Source of the DNA: Pseudomonadota bacterium
GTDB lineage: Bacteria; Pseudomonadota; Gammaproteobacteria; Burkholderiales; Thiobacillaceae
NCBI GenBank assembly: GCA_021780975.1
Contig: JAJXXS010000118.1
Span: forward strand, 1 to 10,108
Reading direction: 5' to 3'
DNA: 10,108 nucleotides
Position numbers and translations under genes: made by a program. Below the pieces are notes generated by a model. The model saw only the letters and a program-made list of their open reading frames with translations. It was not told the DNA's origin and did not search any database. Shown here piece after piece: positions 6,216-10,108 of this stretch (the stretch's first letter is position 1; each line of letters opens with the position of its first letter).

Positions 6216-7585
6216 GCCGCGGCGCTGTCCGTGCTGCTGCTGTCCGCCTCGTCGGCGGCAGCGCGGCCGGCCGGCTTCTTGCGCCGCCGCCGGCGGCGCG
6301 GCTTGGTCTCCTCGTCGCGCACCAGCATGGCCGCCCGTTCGGCCTCGTCAGCCTCCTGAAAGCGGGTCCACCAGTCGCCCAGTTCGCCCGCCACTTCGCC
6401 GGCTTCGGCGCGCAGAAGCAGGAAATCGTAACCGGCGCGAAAGCGCGGATGCTCCAGCAAACGGTAGGGACGCTGGCCGCCGCGCTGTTCGTAGCGCGGC
6501 TGCAAGGCCCAGATTTCCTTCATCATGCCGTCGAAGCGGCGCGGGATGGCGAGCGCCTCGCGCTGCGCCTCCAGGGCCTCGTCGGCGGCGGCAAACAGGG
6601 CTGGCATCGCGTGTTCGCCGGCGTCCTTGGCCGCCTGCCAGCGCCGCAGCACCTGCGGCCACAACAAACTGGCAAAAAGAAAACCTGGCGAGGCCGGCTT
6701 GTCGGCGCGAATGCGTGCGTCGGTATTGGCGAGCGCAGCCTGGATGAAACGCTCCCCGGCGGTGTCGTCCAGGATGGTATCCAGCAGGGGCAGGAGCCCG
6801 TGATGCAGCCCCTCGGCGCGCAGCTGGTGCAGGGCGCGCAGGGCGTGGCCGGACATCAGCAGCTTGAGCGCCTCGTCGAACATGCGCGAGCGCGGCACGT
6901 TGCCCATGAGCGGCGCGAGTTCGGCGACCGGGGCGCGCGTGGCGGGATCGATGGTGAATTCAAGGCGCGCGGCGAAGCGCACCGCCCGCAGCATGCGCAC
7001 CGGATCTTCGCGGTAGCGGGTGGCCGGATCACCTATCATGCGGATGACGCGCGCGCGGCAGTCGGCGAGGCCGCCGTGGTAGTCCCAGACTTCCTCGCGC
7101 GCCGGATCGTAATACAGGGCGTTGATGGTGAAATCCCGTCGCGCCGCATCTTCCGCCTGGGTGCCGAAGATATTGTCGGCGAGGATGCGGCCATGCGCAT
7201 CGGTCGGGCGCTCTTCCTCGTCGGCGCCGTTGCCGGAAGCGCGGAAGGTGGTGACTTCTATGGTTTCCCGCCCGCACATGACATGCACGATCTTGAAGCG
7301 CCGCCCGATGATGCGGCTGCGGCGAAACAAGGCGCGCACCTGGTCCGGCGTCGCGTTGGTGGCGACGTCGAAATCCTTGGGGGCGCGGCCGAGCAGCAGG
7401 TCGCGCACGGCACCGCCGACGACGAAGGCGGCATAGCCTGCCCCGCTCAGGGTTTCCGTAACCTTGAGCGCACAGGGGGAAAGCATCTCGCGCGCAATGC
7501 CATGCTCGCCTTTGCCGAATGTCTTCGCTTGGGCGGGTTTGGCGGCACGCTTGCCAAATACCGACTGGATGAAACGACGAATCAT
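6212..7585 (-). CDS. pcnB: Poly(A) polymerase I
   Basis: PcnB adds A tails to RNA 3' ends, marking transcripts for decay. From the ATG at 7585 it is 457 residues. The nucleotidyltransferase head domain carries FVVGGAVRDLLLG (54-66), DFDVATNATP (71-80) with catalytic Asp71 and Asp73, RRDFTINALYY (149-159), and the RNA-binding YREDPVRMLRAVRFAARL (191-208). The last 30 residues are a basic then acidic tail with an RRRRRRKK run, common in proteobacterial PcnB. These features favour poly(A) polymerase over a CCA-adding enzyme. A TTG eight codons upstream (7609) is in frame, but a -10 box at 7621-7616 would put the transcript start about there, so ATG 7585 (MIRRFIQSVFGK) is chosen. The stop overlaps folK by ATGA. 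Confidence 0.95.
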   Translation of the reverse strand: MIRRFIQSVFGKRAAKPAQAKTFGKGEHGIAREMLSPCALKVTETLSGAGYAAFVVGGAVRDLLLGRAPKDFDVATNATPDQVRALFRRSRIIGRRFKIVHVMCGRETIEVTTFRASGNGADEEERPTDAHGRILADNIFGTQAEDAARRDFTINALYYDPAREEVWDYHGGLADCRARVIRMIGDPATRYREDPVRMLRAVRFAARLEFTIDPATRAPVAELAPLMGNVPRSRMFDEALKLLMSGHALRALHQLRAEGLHHGLLPLLDTILDDTAGERFIQAALANTDARIRADKPASPGFLFASLLWPQVLRRWQAAKDAGEHAMPALFAAADEALEAQREALAIPRRFDGMMKEIWALQPRYEQRGGQRPYRLLEHPRFRAGYDFLLLRAEAGEVAGELGDWWTRFQEADEAERAAMLVRDEETKPRRRRRRKKPAGRAAADEADSSSTDSAAA

Positions 7586-7615
7586 GCTGCCGTCACGGCC
7601 CGGAAACAATCGCGC

Positions 7616-7621
7616 ATTATA
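7616..7621 (-). promoter_or_regulatory. Candidate -10 box for the pcnB-folK-dgk-panBC operon
   Basis: Read on the minus strand, 7621-7616 are TATAAT, the only AT-rich spot in a GC-rich 54-base gap. A start near 7609 gives a leader of about 24 bases to ATG 7585. The region 16-18 bases upstream offers only CCTGAG, so the -35 is poor and the box may need an activator or be weak. Confidence 0.5.
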
Positions 7622-7639
7622 CCCGGCGCCGCCCGCGCC

Positions 7640-8305
7640 TCAGGCACGCAGGCTGATGACGGGCCAGCCGGCGGCGGCGGCGCGGACGCGCAAGGTGTCG
7701 TCGGGATCCACTGCCACAGGATGGCTGACCCTGGCCAGCAGGGGAAGGTCGTTGAGGGAATCGCTGTAGAACCAGCTTTCCGAGATGTCCTCCCACAGCA
7801 GGCGGCGCTCCGCCAGCCACATCTCCAGGCGCGTGATCTTGTGCTCCTTGAAGCAGGGGATGCCGGTGCCGCGTCCGGTGAAACGGCCGTCGATCTCCTC
7901 CACTTCGGTGGCGATGAGGTTCTCGATGCCGAATTCGCGCGCGATGGGCGCAGTCACGAAACGGTTGGTGGCGGTGATGATGGCAACCAGGTCGGCATCT
8001 TCCTGGTGCTTCCTCACCAGCGCGCGCGCCTTGTCCGTGATCATCGGACGTATCCGCTCCGCCATGTATTCCCTGTGCCAGGCCTCCAACTGGGCACGCG
8101 GATGGCGCCCGAGGGGCTTGAGCTGGAAATCGAGAAAGGCATGGATGTCCAGGGTGCCAGCCTTGTAATGCTCGTAGAACTCGATGTTGCGCGCTTCATG
8201 CACTTCGCGGTCCAGCACCCCGCGGCTGATGAGGAATTGCGCCCACTCGAAATCGGAGTCGCCGGCGAGCAGGGTGTTGTCGAGGTCGAAAAGAGCCAGT
8301 TTCAT
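7640..8305 (-). CDS. HAD-IB family hydrolase (SerB-like phosphatase)
   Basis: A 221-residue haloacid dehalogenase-type phosphatase of subclass IB. Motif I is LFDLDNTLL (5-13) with nucleophile Asp7 and acid/base Asp9. Motif II is IITATN (109-114) with Thr111. Motif III uses a Lys in KEHKIT (153-158), and motif IV is YSDSLNDLPLL (180-190) with Asp182 and Asp186 for Mg. The helical cap between motifs I and II (about 15-85) is the IB type seen in phosphoserine phosphatase; SerB-like annotation is common, but the true substrate (phosphoserine, histidinol phosphate or another) is not settled by sequence. The start at 8305 is chosen because the fold begins at MKLALFDLD; an in-frame ATG at 8374 would add 23 non-conserved residues across the promoter region. 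pcnB follows after 54 bases. Confidence 0.92.
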   Translation of the reverse strand: MKLALFDLDNTLLAGDSDFEWAQFLISRGVLDREVHEARNIEFYEHYKAGTLDIHAFLDFQLKPLGRHPRAQLEAWHREYMAERIRPMITDKARALVRKHQEDADLVAIITATNRFVTAPIAREFGIENLIATEVEEIDGRFTGRGTGIPCFKEHKITRLEMWLAERRLLWEDISESWFYSDSLNDLPLLARVSHPVAVDPDDTLRVRAAAAGWPVISLRA

Positions 8306-8333
8306 GGGTCTATCAATAGCGAAAAGCCCCCGG

Positions 8334-8339
8334 AGTATA
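8334..8339 (-). promoter_or_regulatory. Candidate -10 box for the HAD hydrolase gene
   Basis: Read on the minus strand, 8339-8334 are TATACT, in the 101-base divergent gap (8306-8406). A start near 8327 gives a leader of about 22 bases. No good -35 is seen. The plus strand of the same gap has CATACT at 8372-8377 with CAAACA 17 bases upstream, a weak candidate for pldA. Confidence 0.35.
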
Positions 8340-8406
8340 CCCGGACCGCAAACACCCGGCGGCGGGTTTCCCATACTGCGCTAGGATAGGAAAAAGCCCC
8401 GCCCCC

Positions 8407-9363
8407 ATGACCCGCCATCTCCGCTACAGCTGCGCCCTGCTCCTCTTGATGGGCGCCCCGCTTGCCGCTGCCGCTTCACTGCAGGGCTGCCGCGTCATCG
8501 CCAACGACAGCCAGCGCCTGGCCTGCTACGACAGCCTGGCAGGGCCGCCCCCAGCGACGCCGGCCAGCGCGGAAGCCGCCCCGCCTGCGCTCAGCCGACG
8601 CCTGGAAAATCAGCAGGCCGCGCAGGGCAACCGCTTCGCCATCGTACCTTACAAACCCAATTACATCCTGCCCCTGAGCTACACTTCAACGCGCCTGGAC
8701 AACCCCAGCTATGGCTTCCCACCCGAGCGCAGCGAGGTCAAGTTCCAGATCTCCTTCCAGTTCGAGCTGCTGCACGGCCTGCTGGGCAGGAACACCGACC
8801 TCTACGCAGCCTACAGCCAGCTCTCCTTCTGGCAGGCCTACAACGGCAAGGTCTCCAGCCCTTTCCGCGAGACCGACTACGAGCCCGAGGTGGGAATAGG
8901 TTATCGGCCGCCAGACCTGCGCATACTCGGGCTCGACATCCCCCTGCTGCGCCTGGGCTTCGTGCATCAATCCAACGGCCAGGGCGGCCTGCGTTCGCGC
9001 AGTTGGAACCGCATCGTCGGCACCGTGGCCTTCCAGCGCGGCAATTTCGCCGGCGCGCTGCGGGTGTGGAAGAGGATGCGGCTCACCAGCGCGGACGACA
9101 ACCCCGACATCACCGATTATCTTGGCTATGGCAGCCTGCTCCTCGCCTACAAACTGCATGAGCAGACCTTCGCCCTCACCTTGCACGACAACCTCAGATG
9201 GCGCGCCAACCGCGGCGCCCTGCAGCTGGACTACAGCTTCCCCCTCACCCGCCGGCTGAAGGGTTATGTGCAGTACTTCAACGGCTACGGCGAAAGCCTC
9301 ATCGACTACAACCGCAGCATCAACCGACTGGGCATTGGCATCATGCTGACCGACTGGCTCTGA
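8407..9363 (+). CDS. pldA: Outer membrane phospholipase A (OMPLA)
   Basis: A 318-residue outer-membrane beta-barrel phospholipase A1, which removes misplaced phospholipids from the outer leaflet and is active as a calcium-dependent dimer. Residues 1-23 form a signal peptide (hydrophobic LLLLMGAPLAAAA). The mature N terminus has CRVIANDSQRLACYD (28-42), whose two cysteines could form a disulfide, then a Pro/Ala-rich linker (about 47-62). The barrel begins near 75. The active-site stretch GFVHQSNG...SRSWNRI holds the His187-Ser189-Asn201 triad, equivalent to E. coli His142-Ser144-Asn156, and Ser197 matches calcium-site Ser152. The protein ends TDWL, so the last residue is Leu rather than the usual aromatic. 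AGGA-like bases 8383-8391 provide the ribosome binding site. Confidence 0.95.
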   Translation: MTRHLRYSCALLLLMGAPLAAAASLQGCRVIANDSQRLACYDSLAGPPPATPASAEAAPPALSRRLENQQAAQGNRFAIVPYKPNYILPLSYTSTRLDNPSYGFPPERSEVKFQISFQFELLHGLLGRNTDLYAAYSQLSFWQAYNGKVSSPFRETDYEPEVGIGYRPPDLRILGLDIPLLRLGFVHQSNGQGGLRSRSWNRIVGTVAFQRGNFAGALRVWKRMRLTSADDNPDITDYLGYGSLLLAYKLHEQTFALTLHDNLRWRANRGALQLDYSFPLTRRLKGYVQYFNGYGESLIDYNRSINRLGIGIMLTDWL

Positions 9364-9376
9364 GCCAGGCGCTCAG
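9355..9376 (+). repeat. Two overlapping inverted repeats at the pldA stop codon
   Basis: TGGCTC-T-GAGCCA (9355-9367) and CTGAGC-CAGGC-GCTCAG (9360-9376) share bases, so their hairpins exclude one another; the second has a 6-base stem and 5-base loop. Only GTTGCC follows, with no T-run, so this is at most a weak terminator. It could act as a processing site or operator before the next gene. Confidence 0.3.
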
Positions 9377-9383
9377 TTGCCGG

Positions 9384-9389
9384 TAAAAT
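9384..9389 (+). promoter_or_regulatory. Candidate -10 box directly before the CbiM-like gene
   Basis: TAAAAT lies 7 bases before the ATG at 9397, in the context CCGGTAAAATTGCGCGC, close to the pcnB context CCGGGTATAATGCGCGA. If used, transcription would start at about 9395-9397, giving a leaderless message. No Shine-Dalgarno sequence is present before this ATG, which fits. There is no recognisable -35. Confidence 0.4.
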
Positions 9390-9396
9390 TGCGCGC

Positions 9397-10068
9397 ATGA
9401 ACCCGCCCGATCTCGCGACGCTGCCCAACCCCCAACTCCTCACCCTGGGGTGGATAGGCCTGGTCATCATTTTCGGCGTCTGGCTGCAGAGCGGCGACTG
9501 GCGCAAGCTGCTCGATGCCCGCCGCTCCAATCTCTTTCTCGGCGCCACGGTGGCAGTCATGGCGCTGTGGCAGGTCCGCACCGGAATACGGCCGGGACTG
9601 GATTTCCATCTCTTCGGCATCACCGCGCTCACGCTCATGTTCGGCTTCAGCCGCGCCGTGCTGGCCGGCCTGCTGGTGCAGGCGGCGAGCGCCGCCTTCG
9701 GCCATGGCACCTGGGACAGCATCGGCCTCAACACCCTTGCCCTGGTGGCCGTGCCGGCCGGCTTCACCGCCCTGGTGCACGCCTTCGCGCAACGGCGCCT
9801 GCCCAAGCACCTGTTCGTCTACCTCATGCTATCGGGCTTCATCAGTGCCGGCGTAGGCGTGCTCCTGGCGGGGGCGGCGGAGAGCCTGGCGCTGTTTCTG
9901 GGCGGCGCCTACAGCCTGGAATTCCTGCTGGAAAACTACCTTGCCTACTACATCCTGGTGGCCTTTTCCGAAGCCTTTCTGTCGGGTGGGGTCGTCACCC
10001 TCATGGCGGTTTACCGCCCAGGCTGGCTGGAAAGCTACGACGAGGCGGCTTATCTGCCTGATGCCTAA
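9397..10068 (+). CDS. CbiM-like membrane protein (energy-coupling factor ABC transporter permease family)
   Basis: A 223-residue polytopic inner-membrane protein. Hydrophobic segments lie at about 14-31, 45-60, 71-100, 108-131, 138-163 and 181-206, suggesting six or so helices. The conserved-looking core is WQVRTGIRPGLDFHLFGITAL (58-78), QRRLPKHLFVYLMLSGF (132-148) and SEAFLSGGVVTLMAVYRPGW (191-210), which I recognise as the CbiM-related group often annotated energy-coupling factor transporter permease. DFHLFG resembles the SVHLLG segment of CbiM that carries a metal-site His (here His71). True CbiM/NikM begin MHI..., giving a second ligand, whereas this one begins MNPPD, so cobalt or nickel transport is doubtful. 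No cbiN, cbiQ or cbiO neighbours are in the window. Family call moderate, substrate unknown. Confidence 0.75.
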   Translation: MNPPDLATLPNPQLLTLGWIGLVIIFGVWLQSGDWRKLLDARRSNLFLGATVAVMALWQVRTGIRPGLDFHLFGITALTLMFGFSRAVLAGLLVQAASAAFGHGTWDSIGLNTLALVAVPAGFTALVHAFAQRRLPKHLFVYLMLSGFISAGVGVLLAGAAESLALFLGGAYSLEFLLENYLAYYILVAFSEAFLSGGVVTLMAVYRPGWLESYDEAAYLPDA

Positions 10069-10071
10069 GCC

Positions 10072-10108
10072 GTGACGCCGGTCATCGAGTACCCCGATCT
10101 GCCGGTCG
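10072..10108 (+). CDS. Start of a possible HrpA-type RNA helicase (cut by window edge)
   Basis: Only 12 codons are visible. They read MTPVIEYPDLPV from a GTG at 10072, four bases after the preceding stop. The PxIxYPxLPV pattern resembles the residues just before the first helicase domain of HrpA-like DEAH helicases (E. coli PEITYPDNLPV). The frame is closed upstream by the TAA at 10066, so the start must lie here, and the protein would be a short-N-terminus form. This is suggestive only. Confidence 0.35.
   Translation, partial: MTPVIEYPDLPV

Noticed and set aside
5029..6359. Plus-strand frames opposite the deoxynucleoside kinase and folK genes
   Set aside because: Antisense shadows of genes with clear P-loop and HPPK motifs.
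7586..7609. TTG start extending pcnB by eight residues
   Set aside because: The TATAAT at 7621-7616 puts the likely transcript start at about this TTG, and the ATG at 7585 gives a PcnB-like N terminus.
8306..8374. Upstream ATG extending the HAD hydrolase by 23 residues
   Set aside because: The HAD fold begins at MKLALFDLD, and the extension is Pro/Gly-rich and runs through the divergent promoter gap.
6449..8389. A 646-codon open frame on the plus strand
   Set aside because: It is antisense to pcnB and the HAD hydrolase gene, both of which have full sets of family motifs. In GC-rich DNA the opposite frame often stays open, and the translation shows no recognisable domain.

Overview
The window is a GC-rich, gene-dense stretch of chromosome from a proteobacterium. 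The best guess is a betaproteobacterium, based on the gene order pcnB-folK-dgk-panB-panC, the protein sequences and the GC-rich codon use; this rests on recognition, not on a search. No tRNA, rRNA, insertion sequence, phage gene or CRISPR array was seen. No gene-free stretch exceeds about 110 bases.

Layout. Positions 1-2483 (minus strand) hold a four-gene run, read right to left: a 134-residue protein of unknown function, the wreck of a NorD/CbbO-like VWA gene, an AcuC-like histone deacetylase family enzyme, and an aldo/keto reductase cut by the left edge. Every junction in this run is a 4-base ATGA overlap. A lone plus-strand gene of unknown function (2587-2910) lies back to back with the run and tail to tail with panD. 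Positions 2926-8305 (minus strand) hold a housekeeping block, read right to left: a HAD-IB phosphatase, poly(A) polymerase pcnB, folK, a deoxynucleoside kinase, panB, panC and panD. The pcnB-folK-dgk-panB part is again joined by ATGA overlaps. From 8407 on, genes run on the plus strand: outer-membrane phospholipase A (pldA), a CbiM-like membrane protein, and the first few codons of a gene whose start looks like an HrpA-type helicase.

How the genes work together. PanB, PanC and PanD supply pantothenate for coenzyme A. FolK supplies the folate branch, whose 5,10-methylene-THF is the one-carbon donor used by PanB, so its place beside panB makes metabolic sense. PcnB (RNA 3' tailing) and the deoxynucleoside kinase (nucleotide salvage) share the transcript without an obvious pathway link.

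Most of the window is ordinary. The points worth a second look are the VWA gene gutted inside an otherwise intact coupled operon, the two uncharacterised small proteins, the CbiM-like protein without the usual metal-binding N terminus, a -10 box that predicts a leaderless message, and a strong hairpin just before panC.
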